Positions 8,478-18,121 are shown, counted from the stretch's first letter. The stretch: 64,000 nucleotides of DNA from Falsiruegeria litorea R37 (GCF_900172225.1 NZ_FWFO01000001.1:682001-746000); one strand, 5' to 3'. Notes: a model not told the origin generated them from the sequence alone. Translations and numbers: made by a program.

Positions 8478-9191
8478 ATGAAACAGGGCATAAGGACCCG
8501 AGCAGTGACCGATTCACAGACCATCGCCGCAGAATGCCTTGGCGTCAAAGTACCCATGACGCGGTTCCTGCACGAAAAGCGGATCGAACGGATCAAGGCC
8601 GCCCGCTATGAGGGGCAAGAGATCGAAGGCTCTCTTCATGTGGTGACGCCTGACGATACGGTTTTGGAAATCGGTGCGGGTATCGGGTTGGTCGGGGCTG
8701 TCATAGCCCGTAATGCAAAACCCAAGGCGATCCATTCGTTTGAGGCAAACCCGGAACTCATGGACGCCATCAACGATCTTTATGTGCTTAACGACCTGCA
8801 AGATCGTATTTCTGTCACCAATCAGGTTCTTATCAGCGCTGCAGACCGGCCTGACACCCTGCAATTCCACATACGCACCAGCTATTTGGGGTCGTCTCTC
8901 TTGAACCCCGGCAATCGCCCTTCCAATGTGGTGGATGTGCCAACCGCGTCTTTTTCGCAGGTGTGCGAGCAAATCAAGCCGACCGTTTTGGTAATGGACA
9001 TCGAAGGCGGCGAACTGGACCTTCTACGTCATGCCGACCTCAAACCGTTCCGTGCTGTGGTGTTGGAATTTCACCCCGAGTCCTATGGCGTTGAGGGGAT
9101 GCGCGAATGCAAAACCATTTTGACAGAGGCCGGGTTCGAACGCGTTGACGAAAAATCCACACGTACCGTCTGGACCTGTGTACGATCCTAG
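8478..9191 (+). CDS. FkbM-family SAM-dependent methyltransferase
   Basis: A 237-residue class I methyltransferase. Motif I is VLEIGAGIGLVG (about residues 58-69), followed by the acidic SFEANPEL and the late VLVMDIEGGELDLL motif typical of the FkbM family (about residues 170-182). FkbM proteins methylate hydroxyl groups on sugars, lipids or secondary metabolites. There is no biosynthetic partner next to it: the DUF1127 gene is divergent and the following beta-oxidation operon starts 270 bases later. An AGGA about eight bases before the ATG is a weak ribosome site, and an in-frame GTG at about 8505 is a possible alternative start. Substrate unknown. Confidence 0.8.
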   Translation: MKQGIRTRAVTDSQTIAAECLGVKVPMTRFLHEKRIERIKAARYEGQEIEGSLHVVTPDDTVLEIGAGIGLVGAVIARNAKPKAIHSFEANPELMDAINDLYVLNDLQDRISVTNQVLISAADRPDTLQFHIRTSYLGSSLLNPGNRPSNVVDVPTASFSQVCEQIKPTVLVMDIEGGELDLLRHADLKPFRAVVLEFHPESYGVEGMRECKTILTEAGFERVDEKSTRTVWTCVRS

Positions 9192-9302
9192 GATCAGCTC
9201 TGTGTTGATCCGCCTCGGCGGACCTCCGAACTCAAATTCAACCTTACGTCGCATCGACGAATTCTCCTTGATCTTGGGGTCGGGGCGGACCACCCTCGTG
9301 TT

Positions 9303-9321
9303 TGCGGAACAATATTCCGCA
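9303..9321. promoter_or_regulatory. Palindromic operator candidate upstream of the beta-oxidation operon
   Basis: TGCGGAACAATATTCCGCA is a perfect 7-bp inverted repeat with a 5-base spacer, 142 bases before the start of the fused hydratase/dehydrogenase gene. The size suits a TetR- or GntR-type dimer, but no regulator gene is adjacent. The rest of the 9192-9462 gap shows no gene I can support. Confidence 0.4.
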
Positions 9322-9462
9322 GCGTGAAATAACTGCCGAACGCATCGTCAGGAGACGACCCGAGGGTGGCAAGGCCTGCCACGTCGGCGGTATGTTCGGC
9401 CCAGAGAAGGTGGCGCGTCATATTCTTTCGGCGCGCAGTTTGCCGTAGGGGAGTTGATGCCA

Positions 9463-11559
9463 ATGTCAGAGGCAATTGGGTATGAGTTGATCGGGGATAT
9501 CGCGGTGTTGTCCGCTCAAAATCCGCCGGTCAATGCTTTGGGTTTGGATGTGCGCCAGGGACTGGTGGACGGGATGGCGCGCGCAGAAGCCGATGGCGCC
9601 AAGGCGGTGCTGATATATGGCGAAGGGCGCACATATTTTGCGGGTGCCGACATTCGTGAATTTGGAAGGCCGCCGACCGAACCTCTTTTGCCCAACGTCT
9701 GCACGCGCATCGAATCCTCACCGCTGATTGTTGTTTCGGCATTGCACGGGACTGCTTTGGGCGGCGGTCTCGAGATCGCGCTTGGTTCACATTATCGCAT
9801 TGCAGTTCCCTCGGCGCGGGTGGGTCTGCCCGAAGTGCTGATCGGGGTCATGCCTGGAGCAGGCGGATCGCAACGGTTGCCTCGTCTCATTGGGGTCGAC
9901 GCCTCGGTGGACATAATCACATCGGGCCGTCAGGTCGGGGCCAAAGAGGCGCTTGAGCTGGGGATCCTTGACCGTGTCGAAGACGGGGCTCCGCGCGATA
10001 TCGGCTTGGCCTATGCTCGTGAATTGATTGACAGCGGTGCGGAACGCCGTCCCATCAGCGAAATGCGTGCGCCCAAAGCGGTCGATTTCGATGCGCTCTA
10101 TGATGTGGTGTTCAAGAAAAGTCGCGGCATGATTGCACCGGCCACAGCCGTGCGTGGTATTCAGGCTAGCTGTGAGCTGCCGTTTGTCCAAGGTATGTAT
10201 CGTGAACGCGAGTTGTTCATGGAACTCATGGCCTCGGATCAACGCCAAGGGATGATCCATGCATTCTTCTCGGAACGGGCCGTTGGCAAACTGCCAGAGC
10301 TCAAGGGTATCAAACCGCGCGATTTGAACGCCATCGGCGTGATTGGCGGCGGAACCATGGGGGCTGGTATTGCTACTGCGGCTTTGCTGTCGGGGCTGTC
10401 GGTCGTGATGCTTGAAATGTCAGCCGAAGCAGCCGAGGCCGCCAAGGGCCGGATCGAAGGGAACCTGGGTGGAGCCTTGAAACGAGGCAAGCTGAGTCAG
10501 GCGCAGTTCGAGGACCTGACAACCAAAGCGCTGACTCTCTCGACAAATTATGAGGCGCTCAGCGACGTCGATTTGGTGATTGAGGCTGTGTTCGAGGACA
10601 TGGAGGTCAAGAAAAAGGTTTTCACGCAGTTGGATGCCGTATGCAAACCCGGCGCGGTTTTGGCCTCGAACACTTCCTATCTCGACATCAATGAAATCGC
10701 GGCTTGCACCAATCGGCCCGAGGATGTGATTGGGCTGCACTTCTTCTCTCCTGCGCATGTGATGAAACTGCTCGAGGTGGTGGTGGCCGATGCGACCGCG
10801 CCGGATGTGGTTGCCACGGGCTTTATGCTTGGCGCGCGGATGCGCAAAATCTCGGTTCGCGCCGGTGTCTGCGACGGGTTCATCGGAAATCGTATCCTGT
10901 CCACCTATCGGACCTGCGCCGATCACATGATTCTGGACGGAGCATCGCCTTACCAGATCGACAAGGCATTGACCGACTTCGGCTTTGCCATGGGCCCATT
11001 TGCCGTGGCCGATCTGGCCGGTCTGGATATCGGGTGGTCAGTGCGCAAGCGCAAACGGGCTGAGGGGCTCGATCCCCGCGCACGAGACAGCTCTTACGCG
11101 GACAAGCTGTGCGAGGATGGCCATTTCGGCCAGAAAACCGGCAAGGGGTACTACATTTACGATGCCGGTAAACGGGCCGGTGTTCCCAACCCGGATGTGA
11201 TGCCCATGATCGCGTCCGAACGCCTGGTCAAAGGGATCACAGCGCGTGAATTCACCGACGAAGAGATCGTGCGTCGGTATATGGCTGCTATGGTCAACGA
11301 AGCCGCCAAGGTGGTTGGCGAAGGCATCGCGCGACGACCGCTCGATGTGGATGTGACTCTGCTCTATGGTTATGGGTTTCCGCGCTATCGCGGAGGGCCG
11401 TTGAAATGGGCCGACATGGTGGGATTGCCGGCGTTGCTGGCCGATATCAAGACATGGGCAGAGGAAGACGACTACTTCTGGCAACCCGCCCCCCTTCTTG
11501 AACAACTCGTGGCCGAGGGCCGCACCTTTGATGACCTGAACAAGGAAGCTGCACAATGA
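9463..11559 (+). CDS. Fused enoyl-CoA hydratase / 3-hydroxyacyl-CoA dehydrogenase (PimF/FadB-like)
   Basis: A 698-residue bifunctional beta-oxidation enzyme. Residues 1-190 are a crotonase domain with oxyanion-hole glycines ([12 protein letters not shown]) and a catalytic-type glutamate in [14 protein letters not shown]. The NAD-binding Rossmann motif [14 protein letters not shown] starts near residue 288. [17 protein letters not shown] carries the dehydrogenase catalytic histidine, and two C-terminal domains follow. The ATG at 9463 is preferred because AGGGGAG ends nine bases upstream; TTG 9454 and ATG 9457 are too close to it. Its stop overlaps the thiolase start (ATGA). With the downstream genes it matches the R. 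palustris pim (dicarboxylic acid) operon content as I recall it, though chain-length preference cannot be read from sequence. Confidence 0.9.
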   Translation: MSEAIGYELIGDIAVLSAQNPPVNALGLDVRQGLVDGMARAEADGAKAVLIYGEGRTYFAGADIREFGRPPTEPLLPNVCTRIESSPLIVVSALHGTALGGGLEIALGSHYRIAVPSARVGLPEVLIGVMPGAGGSQRLPRLIGVDASVDIITSGRQVGAKEALELGILDRVEDGAPRDIGLAYARELIDSGAERRPISEMRAPKAVDFDALYDVVFKKSRGMIAPATAVRGIQASCELPFVQGMYRERELFMELMASDQRQGMIHAFFSERAVGKLPELKGIKPRDLNAIGVIGGGTMGAGIATAALLSGLSVVMLEMSAEAAEAAKGRIEGNLGGALKRGKLSQAQFEDLTTKALTLSTNYEALSDVDLVIEAVFEDMEVKKKVFTQLDAVCKPGAVLASNTSYLDINEIAACTNRPEDVIGLHFFSPAHVMKLLEVVVADATAPDVVATGFMLGARMRKISVRAGVCDGFIGNRILSTYRTCADHMILDGASPYQIDKALTDFGFAMGPFAVADLAGLDIGWSVRKRKRAEGLDPRARDSSYADKLCEDGHFGQKTGKGYYIYDAGKRAGVPNPDVMPMIASERLVKGITAREFTDEEIVRRYMAAMVNEAAKVVGEGIARRPLDVDVTLLYGYGFPRYRGGPLKWADMVGLPALLADIKTWAEEDDYFWQPAPLLEQLVAEGRTFDDLNKEAAQ

Positions 11560-12731
11560 AACAGGCCGTAATCGTATCCACCGCCCGCACCGGGCTGGCA
11601 AAATCATTCCGCGGGTCGTTCAACATGACCCATGGCGCAAGCATGGGCGGTCACGCGGTTCAGGCCGCTGTCGAGCGGGCCGGACTGCAGGGCTCGGACA
11701 TCGAGGACTGCGTGATTGGCTGTGGCCTACCCGAGGGGGAAACCGGCGGCAACATCGGCCGCCAGATCGCGATCCGTGCTGGTTTGCCGGTGACGGCATC
11801 GGGCATGACCGTGAACCGCTTCTGTTCGTCGGGCTTGCAGGCTATCGCGCAGGCCGCCAACGCGATCACGCAAGAGGGCGCAGGCCCGATGGTGGCGGGC
11901 GGGGTCGAAAGCATCTCGCTGGTGCAGTCGAAAATGCGCCCGGCACCCGATCCGTGGATCCTGGAACACAAGCCCGCGATCTACATGACAATGATCGAGA
12001 CTGCAGACATTGTGGCCGAACGGTATGGTCTGAGCCGCGAGTATCAGGATGAATACTCTTTGCGCAGCCAGCAGCGAATTGCAGCCGCGCAAGAGGCGGG
12101 GAAGTTCGCGGACGAGATCGTGCCCATGACCACGACCATGGCAGTCAAGGACAAGGAAACGGGCGAGATTTCGCAGAAAGAGGTCGTGGTCGACCGTGAC
12201 GAATGCAACCGCCCGGGTACAACGCTGGAGGGGCTGGCGGGATTGGACCCCGTGCGTGGCGCAGGAAACCACGTGACAGCAGGCAATGCTTCGCAACTCA
12301 GCGATGGCGCAGCGGCGGTGGTGCTGATGGAAGCAGGTGAGGCCGAAAAGCGCGGGTTGGAACCCTTGGGCGCGTTCAAGGGCTTTGCTGTTGCAGGCTG
12401 TGAACCCGATGAGATGGGCATCGGTCCAGTCTTTGCGGTGCCGCGTCTGTTGGAGCGGCATGGGCTGAAAGTGGATGACATTGACCTGTGGGAGCTGAAC
12501 GAGGCCTTTGCGAGCCAATGTCTCTATTCCCGCGACCGGCTGGGGATCGACCCCGAGAAGTACAACGTCAACGGCGGCTCGATCGCGATTGGGCACCCGT
12601 TCGGTATGACCGGCGCCCGTATGACCGGTCATCTGATGCTGGAAGGCAAGCGTCGCGGCGCCAAGTTGGGCGTCGTGACCATGTGCATCGGCGGTGGCAT
12701 GGGCGCGGCTGGCCTGTTCGAGATTTACTGA
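11556..12731 (+). CDS. Acetyl-CoA acyltransferase (3-ketoacyl-CoA thiolase)
   Basis: A 391-residue thiolase with the nucleophilic cysteine in [13 protein letters not shown] (about residue 90). The HGH-type motif is [15 protein letters not shown], and the C-terminal active-site cysteine lies in [14 protein letters not shown]. It carries out the last beta-oxidation step, releasing acetyl-CoA. It overlaps the multifunctional gene by four bases, so the two are translationally coupled, as in other fadBA/pimFB pairs. After its stop there is a 104-base gap with two perfect tandem hairpins before the acyl-CoA dehydrogenase genes. Confidence 0.92.
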   Translation: MKQAVIVSTARTGLAKSFRGSFNMTHGASMGGHAVQAAVERAGLQGSDIEDCVIGCGLPEGETGGNIGRQIAIRAGLPVTASGMTVNRFCSSGLQAIAQAANAITQEGAGPMVAGGVESISLVQSKMRPAPDPWILEHKPAIYMTMIETADIVAERYGLSREYQDEYSLRSQQRIAAAQEAGKFADEIVPMTTTMAVKDKETGEISQKEVVVDRDECNRPGTTLEGLAGLDPVRGAGNHVTAGNASQLSDGAAAVVLMEAGEAEKRGLEPLGAFKGFAVAGCEPDEMGIGPVFAVPRLLERHGLKVDDIDLWELNEAFASQCLYSRDRLGIDPEKYNVNGGSIAIGHPFGMTGARMTGHLMLEGKRRGAKLGVVTMCIGGGMGAAGLFEIY

Positions 12732-12740
12732 TCGGTGGGG

Positions 12741-12797
12741 GCCTTTGTCCGGGCCATCGAGGCCCGGACAAAGGCGGCCCGGCACGGAGTGCCGGGC
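12741..12797 (+). other. Two tandem perfect RNA hairpins between thiolase and acyl-CoA dehydrogenase genes
   Basis: Hairpin 1 has 15-bp perfect arms (12741-12755 and 12761-12775, loop ATCGA). Hairpin 2 has 9-bp perfect arms (12777-12785 and 12789-12797, loop GGA). Neither is followed by a T-tract, so an intercistronic processing or stability role is more likely than termination. Confidence 0.75.
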
Positions 12798-12835
12798 GTC
12801 GCGCTGCCGCGGATGTTGAGGGAGAGAGTTCAGAG

Positions 12836-14026
12836 ATGGATCTGAGTTACACGGAAGAAGAGCTAGCGTTTCGCGACGAGGTGCGGGCGTTTCTGGAGGA
12901 GAAGTTGCCCAAGGACATGTCGGACAAGATCCGGCGGGGTGAGCATATCGGGAAGGAGGGTCATGAGCTGTGGCACTCCATTCTCAACGAAAAGGGCTGG
13001 CTGTCGTTCAACTGGCCAAAGGAGTTCGGCGGAGCGGAATGGAACGCCGTGCAGCGTCACATCTTTGAGGATGAATGCGCAGCCGCCTATGCCCCCCGCA
13101 TCGTGCCCTTTGGCCTGTCGATGCTGGCGCCCGTGCTGCAGAAGTTCGGATCGAAGGAGCAGCAGGATCATTACCTGCCCCGCATCCTGGATGGCACGGA
13201 TTGGTGGTGTCAGGGCTATTCCGAACCCGGCGCGGGGTCGGATCTGGCCTCGCTCAAGACCCGAGCCGTGCGCGATGGCGACCACTACGTGGTCAACGGA
13301 CAAAAGACCTGGACCACGCTTGGCCAATATGCCGATTGGATCTTCTGCCTGGTGCGCACCGATCCGGATGCAAAGCAGCAAGAAGGCATCTCGTTTCTAC
13401 TCATCGATATGAACACGCCTGGCATCGAGGTAAGGCCCATCGTCTTGCTCGATGGTACGCCCGAGGTGAACGAGGTGTTTTTCGACAACGTCCGCGTGCC
13501 GGTCGAAAACCTTGTGGGCGAAGAAAACAAGGGTTGGACCTATGCCAAGTATCTGCTGACCCATGAACGCACCGGGATTGCAGGCGTTGGGTTCAGTCGT
13601 GCAGGCCTGGATGCAGTCAAACGCGTGGCCCGCCAAGAGAGCGCCAATGGCCGTCCGCTAATCGAAAACCCGCATTTTGCGGCGCGTCTCGCGCAGGTCG
13701 AGATCGACCTGATGGCCATGTCTACCACGAACCTGCGCATCATCAGCCAGGCTGCGGCTGGACAGGCACCGGGTGTCGAAAGCTCAATGCTCAAGGTCAA
13801 GGGGACCATCATTCGGCAAGAGATCAACGATCTGGCGCGTCGGGCCGTTGGGCCATATGCGATGCCATTCGTGTCTGAGGCCGTTGAGGGGAACAACGAC
13901 CCAATCGGGCCGGATTATGCCGGGCCGGTTGCGGCGCAGTATTTCAACAACCGCAAACTGTCGATCTTTGGCGGATCAAACGAGATCCAGCGCGGGATCA
14001 TTGCCAAGGTCAAGATGGGGGGCTGA
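12836..14026 (+). CDS. pimC: Acyl-CoA dehydrogenase, large subunit of a PimC/PimD-type pair
   Basis: A 396-residue flavin acyl-CoA dehydrogenase, the same length as I recall for R. palustris PimC. FAD/substrate motifs are seen (QGYSEPGAGSDLASLKT, WTTLGQYADW, ERTGIAGVGFSRAG). The C-terminal position where medium-chain enzymes have the catalytic glutamate (YEGT) reads IFGGSNEIQRG, so the base is not in the usual place. This is common in heteromeric acyl-CoA dehydrogenases. The start at 12836 follows GGGAGAGAG; an open frame extends upstream through the hairpin gap but is not coding. The partner subunit begins five bases after the stop. The name reflects operon content and is tentative. Confidence 0.82.
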   Translation: MDLSYTEEELAFRDEVRAFLEEKLPKDMSDKIRRGEHIGKEGHELWHSILNEKGWLSFNWPKEFGGAEWNAVQRHIFEDECAAAYAPRIVPFGLSMLAPVLQKFGSKEQQDHYLPRILDGTDWWCQGYSEPGAGSDLASLKTRAVRDGDHYVVNGQKTWTTLGQYADWIFCLVRTDPDAKQQEGISFLLIDMNTPGIEVRPIVLLDGTPEVNEVFFDNVRVPVENLVGEENKGWTYAKYLLTHERTGIAGVGFSRAGLDAVKRVARQESANGRPLIENPHFAARLAQVEIDLMAMSTTNLRIISQAAAGQAPGVESSMLKVKGTIIRQEINDLARRAVGPYAMPFVSEAVEGNNDPIGPDYAGPVAAQYFNNRKLSIFGGSNEIQRGIIAKVKMGG

Positions 14027-14031
14027 GGAAC

Positions 14032-15159
14032 ATGGATTTCAACCTGACCGAAGAGCGGCAGATGCTGCAGGACACGCTGCGGCGCTTTCTGTCCGAGCGC
14101 TACACCACGACCGAGCGCAATGCGATCATCGACAGCGATACGGGGCTGAGCGCCGAGATCTGGGGCGAGTTGGCCGATTTGGGCGTCATCGGCGCGCTGT
14201 TCACCGAAGAACAGGGCGGATTTGGCGGCGCGGGTTTTGACATCTCGACCGTGTTCGAGGAACTGGGCCGCGCTGGCGTGGTCGAGCCGTTTCTGGATAC
14301 TGCAATTTTGGGCGGTGGCCTGATTGCGGCGCTCGGGAATGACGCGCAACAAAACCTTGTCGAAGAGGTGATCGGCGGCGCCCTGCATCTGGCGCTGGCC
14401 CATGGTGAACCTGCCAGCCGCTATGATCTGAGCCGGGTGGAAACCACGGCCAAGGTCGACGGGGATGACATCGTGATCGAAGGCCGCAAGGCAGTTGTGA
14501 TCAACGCTGAGGCTGCTGGATATCTGATTGTATCAGCGCGCGAAGGCGGCGGGCCGTTCAGCCTGGATGGGATTTCGCTGTTCCTGGTGCCTGCGGGTGC
14601 CGCCGGTTTGACCATGCAGGGCTATCCTATGATGAGCGGGGGGCGCGCGGCCGAGGTGACACTGGACAATGTGCGGGTGCCCAAGTCAGCCCGGCTCGGG
14701 GCTGAGGGTGCGGGGTTCCAGGCGCTCACCGATGTTGTGGCCCGTGCCAATGTGGCCTTGGCGGCCGAGACAATGGGCGCGATGGAAAGCGCCACGGAAC
14801 TCACCCGCGAGTACCTTATGACCCGCAAGCAGTTTGGGCGCCCCATCGGGACGTTCCAGGCGCTGGCGCATCGGTTCTCGGACCTGCTGATCGAGTTGGA
14901 GCAAGCGCGCTCTGCTGTCACCAATGCAGCCGGTCATCTGGGCAGTGACGACCGTGATCGTCAGATCGCTGCTGCGCGCAATTTGATCGCTCGCACGGGC
15001 AGGTTGGTGGCCGAAGAGGCGATCCAGATGCACGGCGGTATCGCCATGACGCAAGAATACGAACTGGCCCATATTGCCAAGCGCATCGTCATGACCGACC
15101 ATCGCTTTGGCGATGCAGACTATCATCTGGAGCGGTTCATTGGACTCAACGCAGCCTAG
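14032..15159 (+). CDS. pimD: Acyl-CoA dehydrogenase, small subunit of a PimC/PimD-type pair
   Basis: A 375-residue acyl-CoA dehydrogenase-family protein, shorter and more diverged than the preceding one. It keeps a recognisable C-terminal motif (EEAIQMHGGIAMTQEYELAHIAKR) and RKQFGRPIGTFQALAHR, but has no EGT-type glutamate. The FAD-binding loop of the middle domain is weak, as expected of the second subunit in an alpha2beta2 acyl-CoA dehydrogenase. Adjacent large and small genes are the signature of pimeloyl-CoA dehydrogenase and of steroid or cyclic side-chain dehydrogenases, so the substrate may be an omega-carboxyl or branched acyl-CoA rather than an ordinary fatty acid. The symbol is tentative. 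Confidence 0.78.
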   Translation: MDFNLTEERQMLQDTLRRFLSERYTTTERNAIIDSDTGLSAEIWGELADLGVIGALFTEEQGGFGGAGFDISTVFEELGRAGVVEPFLDTAILGGGLIAALGNDAQQNLVEEVIGGALHLALAHGEPASRYDLSRVETTAKVDGDDIVIEGRKAVVINAEAAGYLIVSAREGGGPFSLDGISLFLVPAGAAGLTMQGYPMMSGGRAAEVTLDNVRVPKSARLGAEGAGFQALTDVVARANVALAAETMGAMESATELTREYLMTRKQFGRPIGTFQALAHRFSDLLIELEQARSAVTNAAGHLGSDDRDRQIAAARNLIARTGRLVAEEAIQMHGGIAMTQEYELAHIAKRIVMTDHRFGDADYHLERFIGLNAA

Positions 15160-15202
15160 CCCTTCTGCTTCGTGGACACGTCAGAAATCCGGTTGTCAGA
15201 CG

Positions 15203-15574
15203 ATGACCGGATACGAGATCGACCACAGCCGCACGGGCATAAGCCGGGCCTGTTATCTGGATATCGGGCCCGAGCATCTGAACTATCACGGCATCCTGCA
15301 TGGTGGGCTGGTGTCGATGCTGCTGGACGTAGCATGCGGCCAAACGGCTTCAGCCATGTTCTGCCCCGAGGACCCTGCACCCGTTGTGACGGTTGCACTG
15401 AATGTGCAATTCGTGTCCGCCGGGCGCGGAGGGCGCGTGACAGCCGTGGGCACCCCGGCGGGCAACGGGCGGTCTATGGCTTACGTGTCCGGCGAGCTTC
15501 GCAATGAGGACGGGGAGTTGCTGGCCATGGCGCAGGGTACGTTCAAACGCAGTGGCAAAAGGAAAGATCCGTGA
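15203..15574 (+). CDS. PaaI/hotdog-family acyl-CoA thioesterase
   Basis: A 123-residue hotdog-fold protein with the PaaI-family motif PEHLNYHGILHGGLVSMLLD, where the HGG segment lies at the start of the central helix and the aspartate is the usual general base. It would hydrolyse acyl-CoA esters, freeing CoA when intermediates stall. The ATG at 15203 gives a rather short N-terminus. The frame is open back to an ATG at 15107 inside the preceding gene, so an earlier TTG/GTG start overlapping pimD is possible. The stop overlaps the GTG of the following enoyl-CoA hydratase (GTGA), showing coupling within the operon. Confidence 0.82.
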   Translation: MTGYEIDHSRTGISRACYLDIGPEHLNYHGILHGGLVSMLLDVACGQTASAMFCPEDPAPVVTVALNVQFVSAGRGGRVTAVGTPAGNGRSMAYVSGELRNEDGELLAMAQGTFKRSGKRKDP

Positions 15575-16341
15575 GCCTGGCCTGGGTCGAGGATCAGGGC
15601 GATCGTTTGGTTGTGGTGAATGGCAACACTGCGAAACGCGGCGCGTTGTCACCCGAGCTTTATGATGCGATCACTTCAGCCGTGGAACAGGCAGCAGATA
15701 GCCGCATCCGCGCCATCATACTGACCAGCGAGGGGCCTTTCTTTTGCGCTGGTGGCGACTTGAACGTGCTGATCGAGCGACGCAAGCTGGGCGAAACCGA
15801 GCGCAGGGCGCGAGTGGATCTGCTCCATGATGTGGTGCGTGCAGTGCGCAGCAGTCCGGTACCGGTGATTGCTGCGGTCGAAGGGGGAGCTGCAGGTGCC
15901 GGGCTCTCGCTTGCCTTGGCGTGTGACCTGATCGTGGCGGCCGAGGGGACCAAATTCACAGCCGCTTATGTCAAGGCTGGGCTGGTGCCGGATGGGGGTC
16001 TGACCTCGGCTTTGGCGCGGACCGTTCCGCGGCCCCTGGCAATGGAGATGTGCTTGCTCGCCCGCCCGGTTGATGCATCGCGGATGGCTGCATTGGGTGT
16101 CGTAACCGATTTGGTTGAACCCGGAGAGGCGCTGGCCGTCGCACAGGAATTGGCGGACCGGTTGGCCGCAGGTCCAAGAGAGGCACAAAGTGTGATCCGA
16201 GGGCTGGTGAGCCAGGCCTTTGAGACGGCTGAGGCAAACCAGCTTGATGCCGAACGCGATGCGATGGCGCGGGCTGTGGCGGGGGACGAGGCAGGCGAGG
16301 GGATCTCGGCGTTCCTGGAGAAGCGCAAACCGCAATTCTGA
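15571..16341 (+). CDS. Enoyl-CoA hydratase/isomerase (crotonase) family protein
   Basis: A 256-residue crotonase-fold protein. Oxyanion-hole segments are FFCAGGDLN and GGAAGAGLSLALACD. At the place where hydratases have the catalytic glutamate pair it reads AYVKAGLVPDGGLTS. The first glutamate is missing and an aspartate is present, a pattern of PaaG-like isomerases. It may therefore isomerise double bonds (for odd or unsaturated substrates) rather than hydrate them, leaving hydration to the fused enzyme at the head of the operon. GTG start at 15571 overlaps the thioesterase stop. It is followed 45 bases later by the acyl-CoA ligase. Confidence 0.85.
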   Translation: MSLAWVEDQGDRLVVVNGNTAKRGALSPELYDAITSAVEQAADSRIRAIILTSEGPFFCAGGDLNVLIERRKLGETERRARVDLLHDVVRAVRSSPVPVIAAVEGGAAGAGLSLALACDLIVAAEGTKFTAAYVKAGLVPDGGLTSALARTVPRPLAMEMCLLARPVDASRMAALGVVTDLVEPGEALAVAQELADRLAAGPREAQSVIRGLVSQAFETAEANQLDAERDAMARAVAGDEAGEGISAFLEKRKPQF

Positions 16342-16386
16342 CGCGCTCGATGGGGGCGCAGCATGCTCGGCGACAGGGAGGGTCTT

Positions 16387-17877
16387 ATGGGCAAATGGCA
16401 TGATTTCCTGGAGGATCAGATCTCGGTCCGTCCTGATGCGATTGCTTTGACCGACAATGGCGGCGCGTGTTGGAGCTTTGCTGCCTTTGGTCAAGCAGTG
16501 TCAGATCTGGTGGCAGAGTTGCAGGTGCGTGGGGTACGGCCCTATGACCGGGTCATGATCGTGTGCGAAAACTGCTGCGCGGCCATAGCAGCGCTTTTTG
16601 CCTGTTCCCGGATCGGTGCCTGTGCGGTGCCGGTAAACGCCCGTCAGACGCAGGGCGAACTGATGCGGATCATCGAACATGCACGGCCTGCGGTGGTCTT
16701 GCTGACAACAGCGGCGTCACCGGACGCAACGCAACATGCGGGCAGGATGACGGCCGAGGCCTTGGTCGGGTCGTTCGGGCAGTTCCATGTGGCGGCTCCC
16801 TTTGCCAGCGCGCCGGATGCGGATTTGGATGATGTGGCTGTCATGCTCTTTACTACCGGTACGACGGGCACGCCCAAGGGGGTTATGCTGACCCATGACA
16901 ATGTGCGGTTCGGGGGGATGACCTCGGCTAATTTGCGGGGAATGACGCGCGAAGATGTGGTCTATGGTGTTCTGCCGATCACCCATGTCTTTGGCCTGTG
17001 TTCAGTGGTGACGGCGGCCAGTTATGCGGGCGCACAGGTTCGGCTCGAGGCGCGGTTTTCTGCGGCCCGGCTATACGATCAGCTGCGCGATGGCGTGACC
17101 CTGTTTTCGGCAGTGCCGCAGATGCATGCGCTGTTGATGCAATACGCCAAAGAACAAGGTGTCGATGGGGTGCAGGACTGTGCGCTGCGTTACACCTCGT
17201 CCGGGGCGGCCCCTTTGGATCCGGCGTGGAAACGCAAGGCCGAGGCGTTCTATGGCGTGCCGATCCAGAACGGCTATGGCCTGACGGAAAGTACCGCAGG
17301 GGTCAGCGCGTCGAACAACGATCTGGGCGATCCCGACATCTCGGTCGGCAAGGCGCTGCCCGGGGTCAAGGTCCGGATCGACGAAACGGTCGAAGGCGGA
17401 AGTGACGGCATTGGCGAAGTGCTGACAGCGGGCCCGCATGTGATGAAGGGTTACTATCGCAATGCCGAGGCGACCGATGCCGCCTTGCAGGATGGTTGGT
17501 TGCGCACGGGTGATTTGGGGTATTTCGATGAGCACGGACGGCTCCATATTGCGGGCCGGTCCAAGGAGCTTATCATTCACGGTGGCTTTAACGTCTATCC
17601 TCCCGAGGTCGAGGCGGCCTTGAACGACCACCCGCAGGTGATTCAGTCGGCGGTGATCGGCTGCACTGTGGAGGGGGACGAACTGGTCTATGCTTTTGTG
17701 CAAGCCGCCAAGGGCGACTTGCCGGACGTTGAAGATCTAAAAGGCTTCGCCGCCGCGCGTTTGGCGGGCTACAAACGTCCATCGCGCATCGTTGTAGCCA
17801 CCGAACTACCTGCGGCACCAACGGGCAAGATCCTCAAACATCGGTTGCTGGATCATTTCGCCGACCAGTTGGGATAA
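16387..17877 (+). CDS. AMP-forming acyl-CoA synthetase/ligase
   Basis: A 496-residue ANL-superfamily ligase. The P-loop is TTGTTGTPKG, the adenine motif is NGYGLTES, and the WLRTGDLGYFDEHG and GRSKELIIHGGFNVYPPEVE motifs follow. The terminal catalytic lysine is in APTGKILKHRL. It activates a carboxylic acid to its CoA thioester to feed the operon, the role played by PimA in dicarboxylate use. The ATG at 16387 has AGGGAGGG four bases upstream; an in-frame ATG at 16363 is less well placed. It is the last gene of the operon and is followed by nested-repeat element copy 1. Substrate not determined. Confidence 0.88.
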   Translation: MGKWHDFLEDQISVRPDAIALTDNGGACWSFAAFGQAVSDLVAELQVRGVRPYDRVMIVCENCCAAIAALFACSRIGACAVPVNARQTQGELMRIIEHARPAVVLLTTAASPDATQHAGRMTAEALVGSFGQFHVAAPFASAPDADLDDVAVMLFTTGTTGTPKGVMLTHDNVRFGGMTSANLRGMTREDVVYGVLPITHVFGLCSVVTAASYAGAQVRLEARFSAARLYDQLRDGVTLFSAVPQMHALLMQYAKEQGVDGVQDCALRYTSSGAAPLDPAWKRKAEAFYGVPIQNGYGLTESTAGVSASNNDLGDPDISVGKALPGVKVRIDETVEGGSDGIGEVLTAGPHVMKGYYRNAEATDAALQDGWLRTGDLGYFDEHGRLHIAGRSKELIIHGGFNVYPPEVEAALNDHPQVIQSAVIGCTVEGDELVYAFVQAAKGDLPDVEDLKGFAAARLAGYKRPSRIVVATELPAAPTGKILKHRLLDHFADQLG

Positions 17878-17882
17878 ACGAG

Positions 17883-18110
17883 AGGGGGTGCTCCCGCGTC
17901 CGAGCAAACCTGACTGCGTCAGCTCTGCTAGCGGACTTGGGCCGGGCCTCGCTTCGCTCGGCAGGGGCGCGAAGACGACTCCGTTCAGTGTTAACCCAAT
18001 CCTGGGCGTCTTGTCGCAACCGCGCCGCGCTGAAAGCGCGGCGCCGGGCCCAACGGGAGGAGGTTTTTCTGCCAAGAAAAACTGACGACGGGCGGGAGCA
18101 TCTTGCCCCG
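17883..18110. repeat. Nested inverted-repeat element (family A), copy 1, between convergent genes
   Basis: The outer arms are TGCTCCCGC (17889-17897) and GCGGGAGCA (18092-18100). The inner arms start TTGGGCC (17937) and end GGCCCAA (18053). Between and beside them are a hairpin with perfect 9-bp arms (18022-18030 and 18036-18044) and an A/T-rich hairpin GTTTTTCTgccaAGAAAAAC (18063-18082). The latter should work as a terminator for the genes on both sides. Conserved blocks GGCCCAACGGGAGGAGG and GACGGGCGGGAG are shared with copies at 24541 and 33069, the first block in a variant form at 42621. Confidence 0.75.
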
Positions 18111-18121
18111 CTTCGCGCCGC

